Part shown: piece after piece, positions 41,500 to 49,946 of the stretch
Numbering within the stretch: the first letter of the stretch is position 1
Layout of the letters: each line of letters opens with the position of its first letter
Assembly (NCBI GenBank): GCA_050186335.1
Contig: JBFWYO010000002.1
Location: 1 to 64,000 of the forward strand
Length of the DNA stretch: 64,000 bases
Source of the DNA: JBFWYO01 sp050186335
GTDB lineage: Bacteria > Pseudomonadota > Alphaproteobacteria > Bin65
Reading direction: 5' to 3'
Position numbers and translations under genes: made by a program
The notes under the pieces: model-generated
The model's database searches: none
The model's input: only the letters and a program-made list of their open reading frames with translations
Told to the model about the DNA's origin: nothing

Positions 41500-42816
41500 T
41501 CAGGCCAGCATGGTTGCCGGCTGTTCGATGAACTTCTTGAACGCCTGCACCCACTCGGCGCCGGTCGCGCCATCGACCACGCGATGGTCGCAGGTCAGCG
41601 TCACCGACATGACCGTGGCGACTTCCAGCTTGCCGTTGCGGACCACCGGCCGCTGCTCGCCGGCGCCGACCGCGAGGATCGCCGCCTGCGGCGGGTTGAT
41701 AATCGACGTGAAATGCCGCATGCCGTACATGCCCAGGTTGGACACGCTGAAGCCGCCGCCCTGGAACTCCTCGGGTTTGAGCTTGCCGGCGCGCGCCTTG
41801 GCGGCGAGTTCCTTCATATCGTTGGCGATCTGCCCGACGCCCTTCTGATCGACGTTCCAGACGATCGGCGTGATCAGCCCGCGCTCGGTCGCGACCGCCA
41901 CGGAAATATCGACCGTGTGATACTCGCGAATCACCGACTCATGCCAACTCGCATTGACGGAAGGAATCTTGAGCAGCGCGCAGGCGGCCGCCTTGATCAC
42001 CAGATCGTTGACCGAAACCTTGTAGGCCGGCTGACCGCTGGCCTTGTCCTTCGGCGCGGCCTCGTTGATTTCCTGGCGCGCGGCGAGCAGCCGGTCGATT
42101 TCGCAATCGACGGTCAGATAGAACACCGGAAAATTCTGCTGCACTTCGGTCAGGCGCTTGGCGATGACCTTGCGGATGCTCGAGACCGGCGTGTCGGTAT
42201 ATGCGCCGTCGCCGCGCGCGGCGGGTGCCGCCGACGGACGCATCGCGGGCGCCGGCGCGCGTACGGCCGCGCTGCGGCCCGCGCCGCCCGTCATCGCCGC
42301 CTCGATATCGGCTTTGACGATGCGGCCGTGCGGCCCGCTGCCTTGAATGACCGACAGATTGAGCCCGGCCTGCTGCGCCATTCGGCGCGCCAGCGGGCTG
42401 ACGAACGCCCGTTCGCCCGAGTCCGCCGAAGCGGCGATCGGCGCGGGCGGCACTTTTGCCGCTGCCGGTGCAGCGGCGGGCTTCGGCGCCGCTGGAGCCG
42501 GAGCCGGCGCAGCCGGTCTCGCCGCAGGTGCCGCCGGGCCGGCCGAAACGCCCGCCACCGCGGATGCGTCTTCGCCCTCGGCCAGCAACAGCGCGATGAC
42601 GGTGTTTACCTGCACGTTCTCGGTGCCTTCGGGCACCAGAATCTTGCCCAGCGTGCCTTCGTCGACGGCTTCCACTTCCATGGTCGCCTTGTCGGTTTCG
42701 ATCTCGGCCAGGACATCGCCGGCCTTGACGGTATCGCCTTCTTTCTTGTGCCATTTCGCCAGCTTGCCCTCGGTCATGGTCGGCGAGAGCGCGGGCATGG
42801 TGATCTTGATCGGCAC
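41500..42816 (-). CDS. pdhC: Pyruvate dehydrogenase complex E2, dihydrolipoamide acetyltransferase
   Basis: A 438-residue E2. One lipoyl domain (residues 1-80, ETDKATMEVEAVDEG with the lipoyl Lys), an Ala/Pro-rich linker, an E3-binding domain (about 140-178, VSPLARRMAQQAGLNLSVIQGSGPHG, given here in parts) and the catalytic domain with the C-terminal LTCDHRVVDGATGAEW. It transfers acetyl groups from lipoate to CoA. It lies 25 bases after pdhB. Confidence 0.95.
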   Translation of the reverse strand: MPIKITMPALSPTMTEGKLAKWHKKEGDTVKAGDVLAEIETDKATMEVEAVDEGTLGKILVPEGTENVQVNTVIALLLAEGEDASAVAGVSAGPAAPAARPAAPAPAPAAPKPAAAPAAAKVPPAPIAASADSGERAFVSPLARRMAQQAGLNLSVIQGSGPHGRIVKADIEAAMTGGAGRSAAVRAPAPAMRPSAAPAARGDGAYTDTPVSSIRKVIAKRLTEVQQNFPVFYLTVDCEIDRLLAARQEINEAAPKDKASGQPAYKVSVNDLVIKAAACALLKIPSVNASWHESVIREYHTVDISVAVATERGLITPIVWNVDQKGVGQIANDMKELAAKARAGKLKPEEFQGGGFSVSNLGMYGMRHFTSIINPPQAAILAVGAGEQRPVVRNGKLEVATVMSVTLTCDHRVVDGATGAEWVQAFKKFIEQPATMLA

Positions 42817-42841
42817 GTGTAACCTCCCCTAACGAAGCAAG

Positions 42842-44224
42842 TTAGTTCCGGTACAAAACGGATTTCGCGGCTTTGACGACATGGTCGACTTGCGGCAACG
42901 CGAGCGCCTCGAGGTTGGCCGCATACGGCATCGGCACGTCTTCGCCGCACACGCGCACGAACGGCGCGTCGAGCCAGTCGAACGCCTGCTCCATCATTAC
43001 CGCCGCCATTTCCGAGCCGATGCCGGCGAACGGCCAGCCTTCTTCGAGCGAGACGATGCGGTTGGTCTTTTTGACCGACGTGACGATGGTTTCGGTATCG
43101 AGCGGGCGAATGGTGCGCAAATCGATGACCTCCGCCTCGATGCCTTCGGCGGCGAGTTTGTCGGCCGCTTGCAGCGCCACTTCGACCATGCGCGAGAACG
43201 CGGTGATGGTCACGTGCTGGCCGCCACGCGCAATGCGCGCGCGGCCGATCGGTACGACGACGTTTTCGTCGACCGGTACCGGGCCGGTGCGGCCGTAGAG
43301 GATTTCATGCTCCAGGAAGATCACCGGGTTCGGATCGCGGATCGCCGCCTTGAGCAGGCCTTTGGCGTCGGCCGCCGAACAGGGCGCGATCACCTTCAGG
43401 CCCGGGCAGTGCGCGTACCAGCTCGAATATTCCTGCGAATGCTGGGCCGCGACCCGCGAGGCGGCGCCATTCGGGCCGCGGAACACGATCGGACAGCTCA
43501 TCTGGCCGCCGGACATGTAGCGCGTCTTGGCCGCCGAGTTGATGATCTGGTCGATCGCCTGCATGGCGAAATTGAAGGTCATGAACTCGACGATCGGCTT
43601 CAGCCCGGTCATTGCGGCGCCGACGCCCAGTCCGGCAAACCCCTGCTCGGTGATCGGCGTGTCGATTACGCGCTTGGCGCCGAATTCCTGCAGCAGCCCC
43701 TGGCTGACCTTGTAGGCGCCCTGGTACTCGGCGACTTCTTCGCCCATCAGGAACACGTTCGGATCGCGGCGCATTTCCTCGGCCATGGCGTCGCGCAAGG
43801 CCTCGCGCACGGTGATGGTCTTGGTTTCGCCCGCGTAGGCCAGTTCCGCGGCCGCGACGGGCGCACTCGGTTTAACCGCCGGGGCCGATGCGGTCGCCGG
43901 TGTTGCTGGCGGAGTCTGTTGCTTTCTTGGTTCAGCCGGCGGTGCAGACTGTGCCGCGCCGTCGAGCGCCGATTTGTTCTCGCCTTCGGCCAGCAGCAGC
44001 GCGATCGGCGTGTTCACCTTGACGTTTTCCGTGCCGTCCGGGATCAGGATCCTGCCCAGCGTGCCCTCGTCGACCGCTTCGATTTCCATCGTCGCCTTGT
44101 CGGTTTCAATCTCCGCCAACACATCGCCCGCCTTCACGGCGTCGCCCTCGTGCTTGAGCCACTTGGCCAGTTTGCCTTCTTCCATCGTAGGTGAAAGCGC
44201 GGGCATAAGAATTTGAATCGGCAT
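42842..44224 (-). CDS. pdhB: Pyruvate dehydrogenase E1 component, beta subunit with N-terminal lipoyl domain
   Basis: A 460-residue protein. Residues 1-80 form a lipoyl domain (ETDKATMEIEAVDEG) nearly identical in style to that of PdhC, followed by an Ala/Pro linker (about 85-135) and a transketolase-like E1 beta domain (TITVREALRDAMAEEM, GLKPIVEFMTFNFAMQAIDQ, SLEEGWPFAGIGSEMAAVMM). The lipoyl-E1 beta fusion is characteristic of alphaproteobacteria. With PdhA it decarboxylates pyruvate and acetylates lipoyl groups. It follows pdhA by 16 bases. Confidence 0.96.
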   Translation of the reverse strand: MPIQILMPALSPTMEEGKLAKWLKHEGDAVKAGDVLAEIETDKATMEIEAVDEGTLGRILIPDGTENVKVNTPIALLLAEGENKSALDGAAQSAPPAEPRKQQTPPATPATASAPAVKPSAPVAAAELAYAGETKTITVREALRDAMAEEMRRDPNVFLMGEEVAEYQGAYKVSQGLLQEFGAKRVIDTPITEQGFAGLGVGAAMTGLKPIVEFMTFNFAMQAIDQIINSAAKTRYMSGGQMSCPIVFRGPNGAASRVAAQHSQEYSSWYAHCPGLKVIAPCSAADAKGLLKAAIRDPNPVIFLEHEILYGRTGPVPVDENVVVPIGRARIARGGQHVTITAFSRMVEVALQAADKLAAEGIEAEVIDLRTIRPLDTETIVTSVKKTNRIVSLEEGWPFAGIGSEMAAVMMEQAFDWLDAPFVRVCGEDVPMPYAANLEALALPQVDHVVKAAKSVLYRN

Positions 44225-44240
44225 CGTTTTATCCCCGCGC

Positions 44241-45254
44241 CTAGGCCAAAATGTCGGTGTAGAGCTCGGCCGGATCCGGCTCGGGGCTGTTCTGCGCGAA
44301 CTCGGCGGCAGCGGTGACGATATCTTTCACCTCGCGGTCGATGTCCTTGAGCTGCGCTTCGGTAACCTGGGCGTTCTTGAGCATTTCGTCGCGCAATTGA
44401 TCGATCGGATCGCGTTCCTTGCGGATCTGCGCGACCTCCTCCTTGGTCCGGTATTTCGCCGGATCGGACATCGAATGCCCGCGATACCGGTAGGTCTGCA
44501 TCTCGAGGATGTACGGACCCTTGCCGCTCCGCGCCAGCTTGACCGCCTTTTCGCCGGCTGCCTTGACCGCCAGCACGTCCATGCCGTCGACCTGTTCCCC
44601 GGGAATGCCGTGCGCGCAGCCGCGCTTGTAAAGCTCGGTGTTCGCCGACGCGCGCGCGACCGACGTGCCCATACCGTATTTGTTGTTCTCGACGATGTAG
44701 ACGACCGGCAGGCTCCACAGCTGGGCCATATTGAAGGATTCGTAGACTTGGCCTTGGTTGACCGCGCCGTCGCCCATGTAGGTCAGCGACACGCCGCCGT
44801 CGCCGCGATACTGACTGGCGAACGCGAGGCCGGTGCCGAGCGGGACCTGCGCGCCGACGATGCCATGGCCGCCGTAGAAACGGTTCTCGGTGCTGAACAT
44901 ATGCATCGAGCCGCCCTTGCCCTTGGAAATGCCGCCGCGCCGGCCGGTCAGCTCGGCCATGACGCCGCCCGGATCCATGCCGCAGGCCAGCATGTGGCCG
45001 TGGTCACGGTAGGCCGTGATGACGGAATCGGCGTGGGTCAGGCAGGCCTGCATGCCGACCACGACCGCTTCCTGGCCGATATACAAATGGCAAAAGCCGC
45101 CGATCAGCCCCATGCCGTAAAGCTGCCCGGCCTTCTCCTCGAAGCGACGGATCAGCAGCATGTCGCGATAATATTTGAGCAGTTCCTCGCGGGTCGCCGA
45201 GGCGCGCGAAGTCGCAGCCGCGGATTTAGACGATTTAGCCTGCGGAGCCGCCAT
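44241..45254 (-). CDS. pdhA: Pyruvate dehydrogenase E1 component, alpha subunit
   Basis: A 337-residue thiamine diphosphate-dependent subunit: ELLKYYRDMLLIRRFEEKAG, GFCHLYIGQEAVVVG, the ThDP motif MGDGAVNQGQVYESFNMAQL...VENN and the phosphorylation-loop-like YRYRGHSMSDPAKYRT. The short basic Ala/Ser-rich N-terminus precedes the fold. AGGGAGG is placed well before the ATG. It is first in the pdhABC-cupin-lpd-lipA-ratA series, with an AT-rich upstream region. Confidence 0.96.
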   Translation of the reverse strand: MAAPQAKSSKSAAATSRASATREELLKYYRDMLLIRRFEEKAGQLYGMGLIGGFCHLYIGQEAVVVGMQACLTHADSVITAYRDHGHMLACGMDPGGVMAELTGRRGGISKGKGGSMHMFSTENRFYGGHGIVGAQVPLGTGLAFASQYRGDGGVSLTYMGDGAVNQGQVYESFNMAQLWSLPVVYIVENNKYGMGTSVARASANTELYKRGCAHGIPGEQVDGMDVLAVKAAGEKAVKLARSGKGPYILEMQTYRYRGHSMSDPAKYRTKEEVAQIRKERDPIDQLRDEMLKNAQVTEAQLKDIDREVKDIVTAAAEFAQNSPEPDPAELYTDILA

Positions 45255-45317
45255 ACCGCCTCCCTATCGATGGTTTTTTTAGCCGTCGTTTCGCGCGAGC
45301 GAAATATTATTGCTTTG

Positions 45318-45346
45318 TATTTAGGGCAAATCATGGCCCTCGGCAA
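45318..45346 (-). promoter_or_regulatory. Promoter-like sequence for the pdhA operon
   Basis: Minus strand TTGCCG (45341-45346), 17-base spacer, TAAATA (45318-45323), about 64 bases before the pdhA ATG, in the AT-rich 154-base gap behind ftsB. Confidence 0.45.
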
Positions 45347-45393
45347 GCGCGCGAAAATTGAAATTATTGTGACTTATCAAAGAGATTTTTAAA

Positions 45394-45412
45394 TTAACTG
45401 ATAATCAGTTAA
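45394..45412. promoter_or_regulatory. AT-rich 19-bp palindrome at the end of ftsB
   Basis: TTAACTGAT-A-ATCAGTTAA is a perfect inverted repeat (9-bp arms, one-base centre) overlapping the last codons and TAA of ftsB, about 50 bases upstream of the pdhA promoter-like sequence. It could be an operator for the pdh operon or, less likely, a terminator arm (followed on the minus strand by TTTAAAAAT). Confidence 0.45.
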
Positions 45413-45921
45413 CTGGTTTTGGGCCTGGCGTCCGCAGCCGGCTTTGGCGGGCTCTTATTGGTTTTCTTGGCATCGGTCTTGACCGGATTTTTGGCCGGAC
45501 TCTTGACCGGTTCGCGGGTGCGCGATTCAGGAATAAAGCCCGGCTTCTTCTCTTTCGTGCGATCGGCATCGATGCGTGTGACCGGGTCCAAGCCGGTCGG
45601 CCGGTCGTAAAGAATGATGATCTCGTCGGGGCGGCTCAAATTCAGCATCTGCCGCGCCTGTTCTTCCAGCATGTCGGTGTCGATTTTGTCGTCGCCGAGC
45701 AGTGCAACGCGCCGCTCCAGCTGCTCGCGCCGTTCACGCGTCTGATCGCGCTCGAGCTTTTGCGTTTCGGCCTGTTGTTTCAGCGACCACCAGACTTTCA
45801 GGCCGCGCTCGCCTTCGATCGCATGGAACCCGTAATAGGCCATCAACGCGGTGCACAGGATCGGTGCTACGGCGAAACGGGCGCGCGCGCGGAATTCGGC
45901 CAGAATACTCATGGAAGTCAT
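45409..45921 (-). CDS. ftsB: Septum formation initiator FtsB/DivIC family protein
   Basis: A 170-residue protein with one N-terminal transmembrane segment (VAPILCTALMAYYGFHAIEG, about residues 15-34), a coiled coil (about 40-80, WWSLKQQAETQKLERDQTRE and REQLERRVALLGDD) and MLEEQARQMLNLSRPDEIII, typical of alphaproteobacterial FtsB/DivIC. The Lys/Pro-rich C-terminal tail (about 115-170) is longer than in E. coli FtsB. ATG 45921 or 45912 may be the start; neither has a strong ribosome-binding site. It acts in the divisome with FtsL and FtsQ. Its position before pdhA matches alphaproteobacterial synteny. Confidence 0.88.
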   Translation of the reverse strand: MTSMSILAEFRARARFAVAPILCTALMAYYGFHAIEGERGLKVWWSLKQQAETQKLERDQTRERREQLERRVALLGDDKIDTDMLEEQARQMLNLSRPDEIIILYDRPTGLDPVTRIDADRTKEKKPGFIPESRTREPVKSPAKNPVKTDAKKTNKSPPKPAADARPKTS

Positions 45922-46020
45922 GGAATCACACGCGCGGCGCCAGCGTCAAGCGAATTGCAATAAAAATATCACTTTCTGCCTTCATTTACTTGGCTTCGTC
46001 TTTGATTTGACTTGATTTCA

Positions 46021-47178
46021 TTAAATAAAGCGAACACTTGCCGTGCCCAGCGCGCGATCGACGCTTTCGTGAAACAGGCGTACGCCGTGCTCCCACAGGC
46101 CGAAGCGAAACTCCGCATTCGCGCCCGAGCGCAGGCCGATCTGGGCCTGCTCCGAGATGAAGAAATCCTCGCCCTGGAACACACCGCCGTCGATCAGCGC
46201 GAACGAACGCTGCCAATGCTCATCCTCTTTCGGCGAGGCGGGCGGCCGCGGCGTCAGCATCGTGTGCACGGTCAGCGTGGCGTCGGGATCTCGCGTCGGG
46301 AACAGGCCGATATGGCTGACGTAATCCGGATGGAACACGAGCACCGAATTGGGGAACAGGGTGTAGGAGAACGTCGCATGCCGGCGCTCGTCCCACGCGG
46401 TCGGCGCCAGGTTTTTCGCTTCGGCGATTTCGGTGCGCGCGACCGCCGCGCGCATATGATCGCCGGCCCGCTCGAATTCGACGAACCCGTCGAGGAAAAA
46501 GCCGCCGACGGTCCCGCGATGCAGACGCGTGACATGATAGCTCTCGAGGAACGCGTCCATGACCGATTTCCAGTTGGTCCGGCGCAGCGCGGTCGTGCGC
46601 TTGAACACGACATGCGAGGGCAGCCCGAACGCGTCGAGATCGGCGCCGATGCCGGCCAGATGGGCAGCCAAATCGATCGCTTCGGCCGCCGGATCCAGAA
46701 TCGCCCAGATGAATCCGTGCCGCACCGCCACCGGCACGCGGGCGAGATCGTACGCCGTCAGATCTTTCAGCGACGGAAACATCTCGTCCTGCATCGGCAC
46801 GTGCTTGAGCTTGCCCGCCAGATCGTAGACCCAGGCATGGTATGGGCAGGCAAACGACACGCGGTGGCAAGGTCCCGCCGCCGCGATCAGCCGCGTCCCG
46901 CGATGCCGGCAGACGTTGAGCAGCCCGTGCACGGCCCCAGCGCGATCGCGCACCAGTAGCAGCGGTACCTCGATACGATCGATGACCAGCGTCGAGCCGG
47001 GCTTGTCGCCAAGCTCGGATGCGTGCGCGAGGATCAGCGGCCGACGGCGAAAAATCCTTGCGCGTTCCTGCTCCAGGCGCGCCGGATCGCAATAGATCGA
47101 CGTCGGCAGGAAAAACTCGCGCGCATCCGCATCGGTGCGCGCGTTGCGCTCGATCCGCGCGATCAGCCGTCCGAGCAT
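46021..47178 (-). CDS. Rieske non-heme iron oxygenase, alpha subunit (paralogue)
   Basis: A 385-residue oxygenase alpha subunit: CRHRGTRLI and CPYHAW form the Rieske centre (about residues 89-112), and ESYHVTRLHR the catalytic iron motif. It shares length, domain order and GLRSGANA with the Rieske protein at 2432-3586, so they are paralogues of one subfamily, although otherwise well diverged. The open frame extends to 47349; ATG 47178 is chosen because it gives the same N-terminal length as the paralogue, but no ribosome-binding site is clear and GTG 47232 is possible. It lies 121 bases after livM at the end of the HpaB/liv operon. No reductase is nearby. Confidence 0.82.
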   Translation of the reverse strand: MLGRLIARIERNARTDADAREFFLPTSIYCDPARLEQERARIFRRRPLILAHASELGDKPGSTLVIDRIEVPLLLVRDRAGAVHGLLNVCRHRGTRLIAAAGPCHRVSFACPYHAWVYDLAGKLKHVPMQDEMFPSLKDLTAYDLARVPVAVRHGFIWAILDPAAEAIDLAAHLAGIGADLDAFGLPSHVVFKRTTALRRTNWKSVMDAFLESYHVTRLHRGTVGGFFLDGFVEFERAGDHMRAAVARTEIAEAKNLAPTAWDERRHATFSYTLFPNSVLVFHPDYVSHIGLFPTRDPDATLTVHTMLTPRPPASPKEDEHWQRSFALIDGGVFQGEDFFISEQAQIGLRSGANAEFRFGLWEHGVRLFHESVDRALGTASVRFI

Positions 47179-47299
47179 GGCGGTGAACACCGGGTACTTG
47201 TCGGCGCCGTCCAATGTGCGATCTCCCGACACCAGATTACCACGAGCGGATCGCATCCCGACAGGCGCGATCCGGCCGCGTCGTCGCCCGTCCCGGCGC

Positions 47300-48367
47300 T
47301 CAGCGTTGCGGCGGCCCCAACAGGCGCCGCTGCACCGGAAACAAGACAAGCCCGTAGCGGTCGGCGACGTATCCCCAGACGCCTTTCGGCGCGCACAGCA
47401 TGACGAGAATTGCGAGCGCGCCCAGGAGAATCAGGTACCACGTGCCGTAATTGGCGAGATACGTCTGCAGCAGCCAGAACACCAGCACGCCGAGGATCGG
47501 ACCCTCGATCGTGCCGATGCCGCCGATCACGACGATCAGGATCACGTAAGCGGTCCAATCGAGCACGGCGAACGCCGAATCGGGCGAGATGCGCGCCTTC
47601 TGCAGATAGATGAGCGCCCCCACCATGCCGGTGACGGCGGCGGTTGCGACATAAACCCAGAGTTTGGTCCGGAAGTTGTCGACCCCGAGGCTGGCCGCGG
47701 CGGATTCGGAATCGCGCATCGCCGCGAGCGCCAGGCCATGGCGCGACCGCAGGATGAAATAGGCGGCGAATATCGCGCCGGCGACCAGGGCCAGCGCAGC
47801 CCAGTACAGAATCATGTCGCGCGCGGCCGCCGTGCGCACGCCGAACAGTTCCTTCACCAGTTCGATGCCGATCATTTGGTTGGTGACCTCGGGCGGCAGC
47901 GATGTCCCGGTGCCGCCGCCGAGCGGCTTGAACTGCGCCAATGCCAGCCGATAAACCTCCGCCACCACCCACGTGCCGATGGCAAAATACGCGCCGCGCA
48001 GACGGAATACGACGAACGCCGTCGGCAACGCGAAAAACGCCGCGACGACACCGGCGAGAACGATGGCCAGCAATGGATCGACTTTGCCGAACACGGCGAA
48101 CGCGAACAGCATGTAGCCGCCGAGCCCGACGAATGCCTGCTGCCCGACCGAAATAAGCCCGGCATAACCGGCCAGCAAATTCCAGCACTGCGCCAGCGCC
48201 AGCATATAGAAAACGAAAATCAGTTCCTGAATCAACGCGCGGTCGGCGAACGCGGGCAAGGCCGTGAATGCGCCGACGACGGCGATGCCGACGAAACCCA
48301 CCCGGCGCGTGTTCGGCGTGCCGATGATCGCGCGATGCCGGGCGACGGATGTTTCGTTCCTGGCCAT
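47300..48367 (-). CDS. livM: ABC transporter permease, LivM family (second system)
   Basis: A 355-residue permease with about nine hydrophobic segments, LLAGYAGLISVGQQAFVGLG (about residues 63-82) and the loop VIGGIGTIEGPILGVLVFWL near residue 270. It shares one base with the livH stop (TGATG). The C-terminus (VADRYGLVLFPVQRRLLG) ends soon after the last helix. It pairs with the LivH protein directly upstream. The system differs from the first liv cluster in gene order (G-F-H-M versus H-M-G-F), so it is not a simple duplication. Confidence 0.88.
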   Translation of the reverse strand: MARNETSVARHRAIIGTPNTRRVGFVGIAVVGAFTALPAFADRALIQELIFVFYMLALAQCWNLLAGYAGLISVGQQAFVGLGGYMLFAFAVFGKVDPLLAIVLAGVVAAFFALPTAFVVFRLRGAYFAIGTWVVAEVYRLALAQFKPLGGGTGTSLPPEVTNQMIGIELVKELFGVRTAAARDMILYWAALALVAGAIFAAYFILRSRHGLALAAMRDSESAAASLGVDNFRTKLWVYVATAAVTGMVGALIYLQKARISPDSAFAVLDWTAYVILIVVIGGIGTIEGPILGVLVFWLLQTYLANYGTWYLILLGALAILVMLCAPKGVWGYVADRYGLVLFPVQRRLLGPPQR

Positions 48368-49236
48368 CAATCCACCGTCCGCGGAAACAATCCGCGCGGG
48401 CGCACGACCAGCACCATGAGAAATGCGATATGGCCCGCCAGAATCTGCCATTCCGGATCGATTCGCGCGCCGATCGTCTGCGCCAACCCGATCACGATGC
48501 CGCCGGCAAGCGTGCCCCACAAACTGCCGAGACCGCCGATGATGACCGCCTCGAACGCATAGATCAGCCGCATCGGCCCGATCGTCGGGTCGAAATTCGC
48601 GCGCATGCCCAGGTAGAGCGCGGCCACGGTTACCACCGCCATCGCGACACCCATGGCCAACGCGAAAATGCGCCGGTTGTCGATGCCCATGAGTTGCGCG
48701 GTTTCCGGGTCGTCGGCGGTAGCGCGGAACGCGCGCCCAAGGCTGGTGCGGTAAAATAGAAGATTCAACGCGAGAATGACCGCCACCGCCGACGCCAGCG
48801 TGAGCAGCGGCATCACGCCGATCGTCACGCCGCCGATCGGCGGCAACGACGCGGTCTCGATCTTGCCCGCGGCCAGGCGCTGGCTGTCGGCTGAGAATGC
48901 CTCGAGCAAGCCGTTCTGCACCACGATCGACAAGCCGAAGGTGACCAGCAACGGCGGCAGCAGATCGCGCCCGAGCGTGCGGTTGAGCAACAGGCGCTGG
49001 AGCGCGTAACCGAAAGCGAACAACAGCGGCGCCAACAGCAAGGCGGCCTGGAACGGATCGAGGCCGAGCGTTGTCATCGTCTGCAGCATGACGAAGGCGG
49101 CGAGCACGATGAGATCGCCATGCGCCAGATTGACCAGCCGCATGATTCCGAAGATCAGCGAAAGACCGGCCGCGAACAGTGCGTACAGCCCCCCGAGCAT
49201 GACGCCTTGCAGCGCGGTGTCGAGCCAGCCGGTCAT
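48367..49236 (-). CDS. livH: ABC transporter permease, LivH family (second system)
   Basis: A 289-residue permease: GVMLGGLYALFAAGLSLIFG at the N-terminus, LAHGDLIVLAAF and the coupling loop IGGLGSLWGTLAGGIVIG near residue 230. It lies three bases downstream of livF on the same strand. Together with LivM it forms the membrane channel of an importer whose ligand is probably related to the flanking HpaB and Rieske oxygenases. Confidence 0.88.
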   Translation of the reverse strand: MTGWLDTALQGVMLGGLYALFAAGLSLIFGIMRLVNLAHGDLIVLAAFVMLQTMTTLGLDPFQAALLLAPLLFAFGYALQRLLLNRTLGRDLLPPLLVTFGLSIVVQNGLLEAFSADSQRLAAGKIETASLPPIGGVTIGVMPLLTLASAVAVILALNLLFYRTSLGRAFRATADDPETAQLMGIDNRRIFALAMGVAMAVVTVAALYLGMRANFDPTIGPMRLIYAFEAVIIGGLGSLWGTLAGGIVIGLAQTIGARIDPEWQILAGHIAFLMVLVVRPRGLFPRTVD

Positions 49237-49239
49237 GGC

Positions 49240-49941
49240 TCAGGTCCCGAAATAGGCGGCATGGATCCGCTCGCGCGAGAGTTCGCCCGGCCGGCCACTC
49301 AACGACAAACGACCTTCCTGAAAGCAATAGACGCGGTCGGCCACCGCCATCGCCTGAACGATATCCTGCTCGACCAGGACGATGCCGACGCCCGCCTGCT
49401 TGATCGATGGAAGGGCGGCGTAGATATGGCGAATGATGATCGGCGCCAGCCCCAGGCTGATCTCGTCGCACAAGAGAATGCGCGGATTTGCCATCAACGC
49501 GCGGCCGATCGCCGCCATCTGCTGCTGGCCGCCGGATAGTGTCGTGCTCGGCGCGCGCCGTCGCTCCACAAGCGCCGGGAAAAGATCGTAGACGCGCGCC
49601 AGATTCCAGTAACCGCGCCCGTCGCCGCCGTAACCGCCGATCAGCAGATTTTCCTCGACCGTCAGCGAGGGAAACAATTTGCGGCCTTCGGGCACCAGCG
49701 AGATGCCGCGCCGGACGATCTGCGACGGCGGCAGGCCGCCGATCGGTTCGCCGTCGAGCCGGACCGCATCCGGCGCAGTCGCTAGCAGGCCCGCGATGGT
49801 CCGCAGGAAGGTCGATTTCCCGGCGCCGTTGGCGCCGATGATGGCCAGAGTCTCGCCGGGCTCGAGCACGGTATCGATGCCGTACAGCGCCTGGAAATCG
49901 CCGTAAAACGCGGTCAGCGAGCGTGTTTCGAGACGCGCCAT
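49240..49941 (-). CDS. livF: ABC transporter ATP-binding protein, LivF family (second system)
   Basis: A 233-residue ATPase: Walker A GANGAGKST, LVPEGRKLFPSLTVEENLLI, signature LSGGQQQMAAIGRAL, and Walker B ILLCDEISLGL, where the usual DEP is DEI. VLVEQDIVQAM supplies the switch region (Gln in place of His, usual for LivF). ATG 49941 gives the standard N-terminus; upstream in-frame sequence belongs to the livG region. Five-base gap to livG. Confidence 0.88.
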   Translation of the reverse strand: MARLETRSLTAFYGDFQALYGIDTVLEPGETLAIIGANGAGKSTFLRTIAGLLATAPDAVRLDGEPIGGLPPSQIVRRGISLVPEGRKLFPSLTVEENLLIGGYGGDGRGYWNLARVYDLFPALVERRRAPSTTLSGGQQQMAAIGRALMANPRILLCDEISLGLAPIIIRHIYAALPSIKQAGVGIVLVEQDIVQAMAVADRVYCFQEGRLSLSGRPGELSRERIHAAYFGT

Positions 49942-49946
49942 CGGGC

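Noticed and set aside
45375..45392. FNR/FixK-like box TTGATAAGTCACAA upstream of pdhA (minus strand)
   Set aside because: Only the left half-site matches TTGAT; the right half CACAA has two mismatches to ATCAA, so it is not convincing.
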